A stretch of 64,000 nucleotides of DNA from assembly GCF_002975275.1 (NCBI RefSeq), contig NZ_PCOQ01000024.1, positions 1 through 64,000 on the forward strand. The letters are read 5' to 3'. The notes under the pieces are model-generated. The model was not told where the DNA came from and did not search any database. It saw only the letters and a list, made by a program, of their open reading frames with translations. The DNA is from Achromobacter sp. MYb9 (GTDB taxonomy: Bacteria; Pseudomonadota; Gammaproteobacteria; Burkholderiales; Burkholderiaceae_B). A program made the position numbers and the translations under genes. Every line of letters starts with the position of its first letter. Position 1 is the first letter of the stretch. Below are positions 25,556 to 33,673 of the stretch, in pieces.

Positions 25556-26383
25556 ATGGCATTCCCCCGTTCGACCCTGATCGCGGCGCTGGTCGCCCTG
25601 TGCGTGGCCGGCGCCGCGCAAGCCGCGGATCCGGCCAAGAAAGAGATCGTGTTCGGCGCCACCGCCGGCCCCTATAGCGACCAGATCAAGCTGGGCATCA
25701 AGCCCATCCTGGAGAAACAGGGCTACACGGTCAAGATCGTGGAATTCAACGACTACATCCAGCCGAACTTCGCGCTGGCGCAAGGCGCGCTGGACGCCAA
25801 CGCCTTCCAGCATGTGGTTTACCTGAAGAACTTCGCGGCCAGGAACAAGCTGGAACTGTCCGAGTTGGTGAAGGTGCCCACCGCGCCGATCGCCATCTAT
25901 AGCAAGAAATACAAGAGCGTGGACGCAGCGCCCGACGGCGTCAGCGTGGCGGTGCCCAACGACCCGACCAACCAGGCGCGCGCGCTGGTGGTGCTGCAGG
26001 ACCTGGGCTGGGTAACGCTGCGCGAAGGCTACGACCCCTTGCAGGTGTCCGAGAAGGACGTGGCCGTCAATGTAAAGAAGATCAAGCTGATCCCGCTTGA
26101 GGCGGCGCAGCTGCCGCGATCGCTGGACGACACGGACTATTCGTTCGTGAACGGCAACTTCGCCCTGGCGTCCGGCCTGAAGCTGACGGCCGCGCTGGCG
26201 TTGGAGAAGACCACGCCCGCCTATCAGAACCTGGTGGCGGTGCGCACGGCCGACATCGACAAACCCTTCGTGAAAGACATCGCGGCCGCGTATGCGTCGC
26301 GGGAGTTCCTGGCGGTCACCGAGCAATCGTTCGCCGGTTTCGTGAAGACCGATTATCAGCAGAAGCTGGAAGCGGCCCGCTAG
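25556..26383 (+). CDS. MetQ/NlpA family substrate-binding protein, second copy
   Basis: A periplasmic binding protein of 275 residues (279 if the ATG at 25544 is used). A signal peptide ends GAAQA-AD, with no lipobox cysteine. The family core is present: VKIVEFNDYIQPNFALAQGA, ALDANAFQHVVYLKNF, VPNDPTNQARALVVLQDLG and LEAAQLPRSLDDTDYSFVNG. The ATG at 25556 is preferred because GAGAA stands just upstream. It differs from the first MetQ (20957) throughout, so the two probably recognise different ligands through one membrane channel. Confidence 0.92.
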   Translation: MAFPRSTLIAALVALCVAGAAQAADPAKKEIVFGATAGPYSDQIKLGIKPILEKQGYTVKIVEFNDYIQPNFALAQGALDANAFQHVVYLKNFAARNKLELSELVKVPTAPIAIYSKKYKSVDAAPDGVSVAVPNDPTNQARALVVLQDLGWVTLREGYDPLQVSEKDVAVNVKKIKLIPLEAAQLPRSLDDTDYSFVNGNFALASGLKLTAALALEKTTPAYQNLVAVRTADIDKPFVKDIAAAYASREFLAVTEQSFAGFVKTDYQQKLEAAR

Positions 26384-26408
26384 GGCCGTCCGGCGGGAGC
26401 GCAGGGTC

Positions 26409-27314
26409 ATGTTTGTCCATCCCAACGAGTTCGAACTGCTGCAGCATCTGGAGGTGCCGGGGCGGGCGCGGCACGACGAGGCGCTGGACGCGGGGCAGGA
26501 TGACTGGCGGGCGCTGCGCGTCACCGTGCGCAAGCTGAACAAACGCCATGGCGCGCGCGATGTGCTCAAGGGATTGGACGTTGATATCGCCGCCGGTGAA
26601 TTCGTGGCGGTCGCGGGACGCAGCGGCGCCGGCAAGAGCACCTTGCTGCGCATCCTGGCGGGGCTGGAGCGCCCCAGTGGCGAGCAGGGCGGACCGCCCG
26701 CGCGATCCCCCGTACTGTTCGACGGCTTTCCGCAATGGGCGTCCGATGACCGCGTGCGGCTGCTGTTTTCCGACGCCCGCCTGCTGCCTTGGAAACGTGT
26801 CTGGCAGAACGTGGCGCTGGGGCTGCCGGGCGGCGCGCGGACGCTGGCCGGCGAAGCCTTGCGGCAAGCGGGGCTGGGCGGGCACGGCGACGACTGGCCG
26901 GCCAGGCTGACCGAGGCGCAGCGCCAGCGGGTGGCCTTGGCGCGCGCGCTTGCGCGCCGGCCCGGCCTGTTGCTGCTGGACGAGCCGTCCGGTGGCCTGG
27001 ATGCCCTGACGCGCATCGAGGCCCAGGCCGCCATCGAGCAAGCGTGGCGGCATGCCGGATTCACCGCCGTGCTGGCCACGCGCGACGTCTACGAGGCGGT
27101 GGCGCTGGCCGATCGCATCCTGGTGATCGACGACGGCGTATTGGTGTTCGACGAACGGGTCGAACTGGCACGGCCGCGCGCACGGGGGTCGCCCGCCTTC
27201 GCGGCTTTGGCGGCGCGCGTGTTGCGCGCCGTGTTGAAAGAGCCCGATCCGCCAGACGCGGACCGGCACTTGGCGCCGGTGGTCCAGATTCGGCATTTAC
27301 GGCTGGCGGTATAG
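26409..27314 (+). CDS. Degenerate SsuB-like ABC ATPase (relic)
   Basis: A 301-residue protein clearly derived from SsuB (SDARLLPWKRVWQNVALGL; LLLLDEPSGGLDALTR), but three of the motifs that handle ATP are changed. The Q-loop glutamine is Ser121 (LLFSDARLLPW), the signature LSGGQ is LTEAQ (167-171), and the H-loop histidine is Arg225 (VLATRDVYEA). Walker A (GRSGAGKST, 70-78) and Walker B are intact. It may bind ATP but should not hydrolyse it productively. With the truncated SsuC at 23562 it forms the remains of an alkanesulfonate importer, separated by the inserted metNIQ-like genes. Confidence 0.85.
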   Translation: MFVHPNEFELLQHLEVPGRARHDEALDAGQDDWRALRVTVRKLNKRHGARDVLKGLDVDIAAGEFVAVAGRSGAGKSTLLRILAGLERPSGEQGGPPARSPVLFDGFPQWASDDRVRLLFSDARLLPWKRVWQNVALGLPGGARTLAGEALRQAGLGGHGDDWPARLTEAQRQRVALARALARRPGLLLLDEPSGGLDALTRIEAQAAIEQAWRHAGFTAVLATRDVYEAVALADRILVIDDGVLVFDERVELARPRARGSPAFAALAARVLRAVLKEPDPPDADRHLAPVVQIRHLRLAV

Positions 27315-27383
27315 CGCCGCGCGGCCGGCATTCACGCAATGGCGCCATGACGGCGCCGCCTTTTCCCTTTCAGGAGCAAGACC

Positions 27384-27599
27384 ATGACCATTCAGTCCAT
27401 TAACGCCCGCAACCAGTTCCGCGGCAAGATCAAGGAAATCATCCTGGGCCCGGTGGTGTCCGAAGTGGATGTGGACACCCCCGCAGGCATCGTCACGTCG
27501 GTGATCACCACGCGTTCCGTCAAAGAGCTGGACTTGCAGGTCGGCACCGAAGTGCTGGCCTTTGTGAAGGCGACCGAGGTGTCCGTCGCCAAACTGTGA
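27384..27599 (+). CDS. Mop-type molybdate-binding protein
   Basis: A 71-residue single TOBE/Mop domain (SARN-type start SINARNQFRGKIKEIILGPV, then VDTPAGIVTSVITTRSVKEL and the end VLAFVKATEVSVAKL). Molbindins of this type bind molybdate in oligomers and buffer it for molybdoenzymes. AGGAG lies upstream. Formate dehydrogenase, a molybdenum enzyme, is encoded 8 kb downstream, but linkage here may be incidental. Mop proteins also neighbour sulfonate operons in related bacteria by my recollection. Confidence 0.9.
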   Translation: MTIQSINARNQFRGKIKEIILGPVVSEVDVDTPAGIVTSVITTRSVKELDLQVGTEVLAFVKATEVSVAKL

Positions 27600-27720
27600 A
27601 AACGAATGGATCGACGCCGGCGCTTTCCTTGTGCCGGCGTTAGGCATATATTGTCAGCGCGTTATCCGGCGGTTTCCTCCTGGCTTGTGGCTTCATGCGT
27701 TGCTTCACGGAGAACGGTTC

Positions 27721-29166
27721 ATGCGTCGACTGCAAGGGTGGTTCATCGGCTGGTTATGCCTGGGGCTGGCGGTCTGCCTGCCCGCCATGGCGCAGACCAA
27801 GCTCGACAATGGGCAGTTGGATCAGCTGATGGCGCCGGTGGCGCTCTACCCTGATGCCTTGCTGTCGCAGATACTCATGGGGGCAACCTACCCCGACGAC
27901 ATCGCCGCCGCGGCCCAGTGGTCGGCCGCGCACACGTCGGAATCCGGCGACAAGGCGGTCAAGGCGGTCGAAGGCGAAAGCTGGGACCCCAGCGTCAAAT
28001 CCCTGGTCGCCTTCCCCTCCGTCATGGACATGATGGGCCGGCAACCCGACTGGGTGAAATCGGTGGGCGATGCCTTCCTGGCGCAACCCGACGGCGTGAT
28101 GGACTCGGTTCAGCGGCTGCGCGTGCAGGCGGAAAAGGCCGGCAACCTGAAGAGCACGCCGCAGCAGAAGGTCTCCTCAAGCACCACCAACGACAAGACC
28201 GTGGTCGTGATCGAGCCGGCCGACCCGCAAGTCGTTTACGTGCCCAGCTACAACCCGACCGTGGTCTACGGCGCCTGGGCCTACCCGTCCTATCCCCCCT
28301 ATTACTATCCGCCGCCGCCGGGCTCCGTCTTCGCGACTTCGCTGGTGGCCGGCATCGGTTTTGGCCTGGGCGTGGCCGCCGTCGATTCGATGTGGGGCGG
28401 ATTCAACTGGGGACATAACGACGTCGACATCAACGTCAACCGGTACAACAACGTCAACGTCAATCAACGAATCGACAACGCCCGGAACAACAACGTGTCC
28501 TGGCAACACAATCCGGCCAACCGCGGCAACACCCCGTATGCGGACCAGGCCAACCGCCAGCGCTTCGACAGCCAGCGCCAGGCGGGCCTGCAGAATCGCC
28601 AGGCGGGACAGCAACGCGCGGGCCAGGGCGGCAGGGCCCCGGTGGGCGCCGCTGCGCCGAATTCGCGTGATGCGGCCCGCGACCGCGCGGCGCAATCCTT
28701 CCAGGGGCGCACGGGGCAGCCGATTGCGGGCCATGCCGAACCGGGCGCCGGGCGCGGACAAGGCGCGGCGGGACGGGGTGGCGACGGCGCGGGTGGCCGG
28801 GCTCAGGGCGCGGGACAAGGCGCGCGTGACCATGCCCAGGGCGCAGGCGCCGGACAAGGCGCACGTGACCGGGCGCAGGGCGGGCAGACACAGCACGCCT
28901 CCGGCGCATCCACGCATGATCGCCAGGCGGCGGCGCAACGCCAGCGCGCAGACGAATCCGCGGCGCGTGACCGGGCGCGGGCGTCCAACAGCAGCAGCGC
29001 GCTGCACGACGCCGGCAACGGCGACCGCATGCGTCAGCAAAGCCACCGCAGCGACATGAACCGGGGCGGCGGAGGCGGAGGCGGCTTCCAGCGAGGCGGC
29101 GGCGGGGGCGGGCATCATATGGGCGGCGGTGGCGGTGGCGGCGGTCATTTCGGCGGCCGGAGGTAA
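27721..29166 (+). CDS. DUF3300 domain protein with low-complexity C-terminus
   Basis: A 481-residue exported protein. After a signal peptide (cleavage near PAMA-QT) the DUF3300 region (about 25-240) contains QLDQLMAPVALYPDALLSQI, ATYPDDIAAAAQWS, VKSLVAFPSVMDMMG and the Pro/Tyr-rich PSYPPYYYPPPPGSVF. The rest is a disordered Gln/Arg/Gly/Ala tail with repeats of the form GAGQGARD.AQ and a Gly/His-rich end (GGGGGHHMGGG). The start at 27721 has GGAG upstream; an earlier in-frame ATG at 27631 precedes the promoter-like gap. DUF3300 and DUF2950 genes are commonly paired, as here. Function unknown; an envelope role is likely. Confidence 0.88.
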   Translation: MRRLQGWFIGWLCLGLAVCLPAMAQTKLDNGQLDQLMAPVALYPDALLSQILMGATYPDDIAAAAQWSAAHTSESGDKAVKAVEGESWDPSVKSLVAFPSVMDMMGRQPDWVKSVGDAFLAQPDGVMDSVQRLRVQAEKAGNLKSTPQQKVSSSTTNDKTVVVIEPADPQVVYVPSYNPTVVYGAWAYPSYPPYYYPPPPGSVFATSLVAGIGFGLGVAAVDSMWGGFNWGHNDVDINVNRYNNVNVNQRIDNARNNNVSWQHNPANRGNTPYADQANRQRFDSQRQAGLQNRQAGQQRAGQGGRAPVGAAAPNSRDAARDRAAQSFQGRTGQPIAGHAEPGAGRGQGAAGRGGDGAGGRAQGAGQGARDHAQGAGAGQGARDRAQGGQTQHASGASTHDRQAAAQRQRADESAARDRARASNSSSALHDAGNGDRMRQQSHRSDMNRGGGGGGGFQRGGGGGGHHMGGGGGGGGHFGGRR

Positions 29167-29171
29167 GCACC

Positions 29172-30044
29172 ATGGACAAGGGAGCTTTCATGACGAATGC
29201 CTGGGTTCGTGCCCGCGTGCTGGGCGCCGCGACATTGCTGGCGTTGGGGCTGGCGGCACCGGCCGCGGCGCAGAGCGTGTATCCGACGTCGCAGGCAGCG
29301 GCGGATGCCTTTGCCGACGCGCTGGCCACCAGCGACCCGGCCGCCATTGCGAAGGTGCTGGGGCCTGATCACAAGCAGATCGTGCCGGGCGGCGTGGCGC
29401 AGGACGATATCTACCGTTTCCTGGCCGCGTGGGCGAAAAAGCACGAGATCGTCGCGGACGGCGGCCGCTCCTGGCTGGCCGTCGGCGATTCCGGATGGAC
29501 CATGCCAGTGCCCATCGTGCAAACAGGCAAGGGCTGGCGGTTCGACCCGGCGGCGGGCAAGGCCGAAATCCAGCGCCGTGCCATCGGCCGCAACGAACTG
29601 ACTGCAATCGAAACCCTGCAGCAGCTGCAGGCGGCGCAGACCCGCTATCAACAAGGCGTGGGGCAGGGCCGCTATGCGACCCGACTGGTCAGCCGCCCCG
29701 GCACGATGGACGGCTTGTACTGGCCCGAGGTGCCGGGCGCGCCGCCGCAGGCCTTTGGGCCGGACGCGTTGGTGATGGGGCCTGACGTGCCGGTGGAAGA
29801 CGCCTATGCCGGCTACCGCTACAAGGTGCTGCCGGGTGGGCAAGACACGGCGTATCGCATCGTGGCGTGGCCGGCGCGCTACGGCAAGACCGGCATCGGC
29901 ACCTTTGTCATCGGTCCGCAAGGCGGCGTGCGCGAAGCCGATCTGGGCCCCTCGTCGGCGTCCCGCGCGGCAGCCTTGCGCGAACGCGATATCGCGTCCG
30001 ACGCCTGGGTCGACGCTGATGCGCAACCCGTTGGCGCCAAATGA
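29172..30044 (+). CDS. DUF2950 domain exported protein
   Basis: A 290-residue periplasmic protein of the DUF2950 family, with a signal peptide (ATLLALGLAAPAAAQS) and the family segments QAAADAFADALATSDPAAI, ALQTPARYQQ-like repeats (here QLQAAQTRYQQGVGQG), the DGLYWPEVPG strand and YKVLPGGQDTAYRIVAWPA. The ATG at 29172 has a strong GGAGGT at 8 bases; 29190 is an alternative. It lies five bases after the DUF3300 gene and is certainly in the same operon. Confidence 0.88.
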   Translation: MDKGAFMTNAWVRARVLGAATLLALGLAAPAAAQSVYPTSQAAADAFADALATSDPAAIAKVLGPDHKQIVPGGVAQDDIYRFLAAWAKKHEIVADGGRSWLAVGDSGWTMPVPIVQTGKGWRFDPAAGKAEIQRRAIGRNELTAIETLQQLQAAQTRYQQGVGQGRYATRLVSRPGTMDGLYWPEVPGAPPQAFGPDALVMGPDVPVEDAYAGYRYKVLPGGQDTAYRIVAWPARYGKTGIGTFVIGPQGGVREADLGPSSASRAAALRERDIASDAWVDADAQPVGAK

Positions 30045-30204
30045 CTTTTCAGTGAATTCAGAGGGTTTTCAGGCGGGGGTTGTTGCGGGGTCGCAACAGG
30101 CGTGTACGTTTGTCGCCAAACCCCCGGCTGTTGCCCTTTTGAAAGGTGGCTGTGCCTAAAATGGCGGGCATTGGGATCGGTGCCCGATCCTTACTTGCCG
30201 GACC

Positions 30205-31200
30205 TTGAAATTGAACCCCTTGCATTTTGTCCGCTACGCCTTGGCCGGCGTAGGGATGGCGCTTAGCGCAGCGGCAGCATCCGCCCCGATTTTTGTCCTG
30301 AATTCCCTGGACGCCAACGTCAGCATCGTCGACCCGGTTTCCTACAAGGAACTGCGGCGCGTGCCCACCGGCAAGGAACCGCACCACCTGTATCTGACCC
30401 CGGACGAAAAGTCGCTGATGGTGGCCAACGCCACGGGCGATTCCATCACGCTGATGGACCCCAAGACCGGTGAAGTACAGCGCACCCTGACCGGTATCGT
30501 CGACCCCTACCAGCTGCAATTCTCGCCGGACATGAAATGGTTCGTCACGGCGGCCAACCGCCTGGACCATATCGACATCTACGCCTGGAAGCCGCTGGAA
30601 AAGGGGTTTGACCTGACGTTGGTCAAGCGTATTCCCGCGGGCAAGACGCCCAGCCACATCATGATCGACAAGAAGAGCACGACGGCGTACGTGACCTTGC
30701 AGGACAGCGATCAACTGATCGCCATCGACCTGGCTACGCAAACGCCCAAGTGGACGGTGTCCGTGGGCAAGACGCCCGCCGACGTGTTCCTGACGCCCGA
30801 CCAGAAGACGCTGCTGGTGGCGCTGACTGGCGACTCCTTCGTCGAAGCCTACGACGTCAGCAACGGCCCGGCCAAACTGGTCAAGCGCATCCCGACGGCC
30901 GCCGGCGCGCACGCCTTCCGCGCGCAAGGCGACAAGCGCCATCTGTTCGTCAGCAACCGCACCGCCAACTCCATCAGCCGCATCGACATGCAGACGCTGG
31001 CCGTCACCGACACCTTCCCGGTGCCGGGCGGCCCCGATTGCATGGACGTCCTGGCCGACGGCAAGACGTTGCTGGTCACGTCGCGCTGGGCGCGCAAGCT
31101 GACCGTGGTGGACCTGGAACAGAAGAAGGTCGTCAATCAGGTCACGGTGGGCAAGTCGCCGCACGGCGTCTGGACGCTGAACCATGCGCCAACCCGATAG
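30205..31200 (+). CDS. YncE-like beta-propeller protein, exported
   Basis: A 331-residue secreted protein starting with TTG. A signal sequence (ALAGVGMALSAAAASA) precedes about six or seven propeller blades of the YVTN/cytochrome-d1 type, seen as repeated strands such as APIFVLNSLDANVSIVDPVS, VPTGKEPHHLYLTPDEKSLM, VGKTPADVFLTPDQKTLLVA and VGKSPHGVWTL. Such proteins act as periplasmic scaffolds, but this one has no haem motif. Its 3' end overlaps the polysaccharide deacetylase gene by 17 bases if the ATG at 31184 is used. Confidence 0.82.
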   Translation: MKLNPLHFVRYALAGVGMALSAAAASAPIFVLNSLDANVSIVDPVSYKELRRVPTGKEPHHLYLTPDEKSLMVANATGDSITLMDPKTGEVQRTLTGIVDPYQLQFSPDMKWFVTAANRLDHIDIYAWKPLEKGFDLTLVKRIPAGKTPSHIMIDKKSTTAYVTLQDSDQLIAIDLATQTPKWTVSVGKTPADVFLTPDQKTLLVALTGDSFVEAYDVSNGPAKLVKRIPTAAGAHAFRAQGDKRHLFVSNRTANSISRIDMQTLAVTDTFPVPGGPDCMDVLADGKTLLVTSRWARKLTVVDLEQKKVVNQVTVGKSPHGVWTLNHAPTR

Positions 31201-32002
31201 GTGTAAGGGCCCCGCCCCTGCAGTGAAAAGCCTTCTTGCCGCCGTCCTGGCGTTTGCCGTCCCGATGGCGCATGCGGCCGCGCCGACGACATGCGACAAG
31301 CCGGTGTACCTGACGTTCGACACCGGCCACATGGGCGTGGCGCCGCTGATCGCCGACGTGCTCAACCGCCATCACGTCAAGGTCACCTTCTTTCTGGCCA
31401 ATGAACGCACGAAGACCGACGGCGCCAGCCTGGACGACGTCTGGGCGCCGTGGTGGAAGGCGCGCGCGGCGGAAGGCCATGCCTTTGGCTCGCACACCTA
31501 CGACCATGTCTACTGGCGGGGCGACCTGCCGGGCGGCAAGTTCCGCGTAAAGCCCAGCGCCGGCCCGGACACGGGCAAGACCGCTGAATGGACGGCCGAC
31601 CAGTACTGCGCCGAGATCAAACGGTCCGCCACCCGATTCCACCAGATGACGGGCCAGAACATGCTGCCGCTGTACCGCGCGCCGGGCGGCAAGACCTCGC
31701 CCGCGCTGCTGAAGGCCGCCAAGGCCTGCGGCTTCGAGCACGTGGGCTGGGCCCCCGCCGGTTTCCTGGGCGATGAACTGCCCAGCGACAAATTCCCCAA
31801 TGCCCGCCTGCTGGACCAGGCGCTGCGCACCATCAAGCCCGGCGACATCCTGCTGGCGCACCTGGGCATCTGGTCGCGCCAGGATCCCTGGGCCCCCGCC
31901 GTGCTCGAGCCCCTGATTGTGGGCCTGCAGCAGAAGGGCTATTGTTTCGCTACCTTGAATACGCATCCCGCCTACCGCGACTGGATCGCTACGCATCATT
32001 GA
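31184..32002 (+). CDS. Polysaccharide deacetylase (NodB) family protein, altered metal motif
   Basis: A 272-residue exported NodB-homology protein with a signal peptide ending AHA. Motif 1 is TFDTGHMG instead of TFDDG: the first Asp, the usual catalytic base, is kept, but the metal-ligand Asp is Thr. Motif 2 is normal (GSHTYDH), motif 3 is YRAPGGKTS, and the last motif is LLAHLGIW. If a metal is bound it would be through the two histidines and another ligand. A GTG at 31223 is an alternative start giving a shorter signal peptide. It lies between the propeller and sterol-desaturase genes, all on one strand and closely spaced. Confidence 0.82.
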   Translation: MRQPDRCKGPAPAVKSLLAAVLAFAVPMAHAAAPTTCDKPVYLTFDTGHMGVAPLIADVLNRHHVKVTFFLANERTKTDGASLDDVWAPWWKARAAEGHAFGSHTYDHVYWRGDLPGGKFRVKPSAGPDTGKTAEWTADQYCAEIKRSATRFHQMTGQNMLPLYRAPGGKTSPALLKAAKACGFEHVGWAPAGFLGDELPSDKFPNARLLDQALRTIKPGDILLAHLGIWSRQDPWAPAVLEPLIVGLQQKGYCFATLNTHPAYRDWIATHH

Positions 32003-32004
32003 TC

Positions 32005-33012
32005 ATGGACACCCTCAGTCAATTGTTCGGGGAATGCCAGCAATGGCTTTTCGAGACCCTGATCCAGCCCGCGCTGTTTCACCTGGGGATGAGCAACTTC
32101 ATCGAAGACGGCTACGACGCCACCATGTGGTTGCTGGTGGGCCTGGTGCAGGTCGCCGTGCTGGTACTGGTGTTCGGGCCCTTGCAGCGCCTGCGGCCGG
32201 TTGAAGCGGTCACCGACCGCCGCCAGATCGGCATTGACGTGCTGTACACGCTGATCCACCGCCTGGGCGTGTTCCGCCTGGCGCTGTTCTTCACGATCGA
32301 CCCGTTCTGGGACAGCATCTTCGGGCAACTGCACATCTGGGGGTTCGCGCCGTTCCAGCTGGACCAGTATTGGCCGGGCGTGACGGACAAGGCCTGGGTC
32401 AGCCTGATCATCTACCTGCTGCTGTTCGACGCGGTCGACTACGTGTACCACCGGGCCCAGCACCGTTTCAGCTGGCTCTGGGCGCTGCACGCGGTGCATC
32501 ACAGCCAGCGCCAGATGACCATCTGGAGCGACGACCGCAATCACCTGCTGGACGACATGCTGCGCGACGTGCTGGTCGTGTTCGTGTCGCAGCTGGTGGG
32601 CGTGCCGCCCGCGCAGTTCGTGGTCGTGGTGGCGATCACCCAACTGGCGCAGAGCTTTTCGCACGCCAACCTGCGCATGCATTTCGGGGCGCTGGGCGAG
32701 CGCCTGCTGGTCAGCCCGCGCTTTCACCGCCATCATCATTCCATCGCCTACGACGCATCGTCGCCGGGGCCGGTCGGCGGCTACAACTTCGCCGCGCTGT
32801 TCCCGATCTGGGACGTGCTGTTCCGTACCGCCCGCTTCGGCGTGGGCTACGGCCCCACGGGCATCCACGACCAGCAGGCGGAACTGGGCGGCCGCGACTA
32901 CGGCCGCAGCTTCTGGTCGCAGCAATGGCTGGGGTTGAAACGCATGGTGGGCCGCGACCGCGAACCCGCCTCCGCGCCGCCCAGCCCGCCGGGCGCCGCG
33001 GAACGCGCCTGA
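32005..33012 (+). CDS. Sterol desaturase / fatty-acid hydroxylase family protein
   Basis: A 335-residue membrane diiron enzyme. Three histidine clusters are present: HRAQH (about residue 150), HAVHHS (about 163) and HRHHH (about 242), the last following a conserved FSHANLRMHFG. Four or more hydrophobic segments surround them. The family inserts or desaturates at unactivated carbons in membrane lipids; the substrate here is not known. The ATG at 32005 lies two bases after the preceding stop, implying co-translation. A bidirectional terminator follows. Confidence 0.9.
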   Translation: MDTLSQLFGECQQWLFETLIQPALFHLGMSNFIEDGYDATMWLLVGLVQVAVLVLVFGPLQRLRPVEAVTDRRQIGIDVLYTLIHRLGVFRLALFFTIDPFWDSIFGQLHIWGFAPFQLDQYWPGVTDKAWVSLIIYLLLFDAVDYVYHRAQHRFSWLWALHAVHHSQRQMTIWSDDRNHLLDDMLRDVLVVFVSQLVGVPPAQFVVVVAITQLAQSFSHANLRMHFGALGERLLVSPRFHRHHHSIAYDASSPGPVGGYNFAALFPIWDVLFRTARFGVGYGPTGIHDQQAELGGRDYGRSFWSQQWLGLKRMVGRDREPASAPPSPPGAAERA

Positions 33013-33043
33013 CGGCGTCAGCCCCGCCCTGGCGCATGCAAGA

Positions 33044-33072
33044 AAAAACCGAGCCTGCGGGGCTCGGTTTTT
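33044..33072. terminator. Bidirectional terminator
   Basis: AAAAACCGAGCC (33044-33055), loop TGCGG, GGCTCGGTTTTT (33061-33072), followed by further T. The stem has A-tracts on one side and T-tracts on the other, so it can end both the sterol-desaturase gene and the convergent thioesterase gene. Confidence 0.9.
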
Positions 33073-33087
33073 TTTGGTGTGGCGCGT

Positions 33088-33594
33088 TCAGGCGGCCGGC
33101 GTGTCGTGCGTGGTTTCGCGCTTGATCTCGTCGTGGCGGCGTTCCATTTCCTGCCGCAGTTCGCGGCGCAGGCGCGCGGCCTCGAAGCGCTGCTTTTCTT
33201 CCAGGTTGCGCGGTGCAAGCGGCGGCACGGCGGTCGGCGCGCCCTGGTCGTCCACGGCCACCATCGTGAAATAGCAGCTGTTGGTATGGCGCACGAGTTT
33301 CTTGCGGATGTCCTCGGTGACGACCTTGATGCCGATCTCCATCGACGTGCGGCCGGTGTAGTTCACCGCCGCCAGGAAGGTCACCAGTTCACCTACGTGA
33401 ATGGGTTCGCGAAACACCACCTGGTCCACGGACAGGGTCACGACATATTGGCCGGCGTACCGGCTGGCACAGGCATAAGCCACCTGATCCAGGTACTTGA
33501 GGATGGTTCCGCCGTGCACGTTTCCTGAAAAATTCGCCATATCCGGCGTCATCAGGATGGTCATCGACAGTTGGTGGCTAAAGGCGTCGTCCAT
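33088..33594 (-). CDS. Acyl-CoA thioesterase, YciA/BFIT hotdog family
   Basis: A 168-residue hotdog-fold thioesterase: MTPDMANFSGNVHGGTILKY with the catalytic Asp/Asn region, VTLSVDQVVFREPIHVGELV, and NYTGRTSMEIGIKV. The C-terminal 35 residues (RNLEEKQRFEAARLRRELRQ) form a charged helix. It hydrolyses acyl-CoA esters in the cytoplasm. It is monocistronic. Confidence 0.9.
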   Translation of the reverse strand: MDDAFSHQLSMTILMTPDMANFSGNVHGGTILKYLDQVAYACASRYAGQYVVTLSVDQVVFREPIHVGELVTFLAAVNYTGRTSMEIGIKVVTEDIRKKLVRHTNSCYFTMVAVDDQGAPTAVPPLAPRNLEEKQRFEAARLRRELRQEMERRHDEIKRETTHDTPAA

Positions 33595-33673
33595 GGCGGG
33601 CGCTCATCATTCATGAATAAAACGCCTATGGTAGCGGCAGGCGCCTGTCATGGCGCCGTCATTCCGGCGCCGT

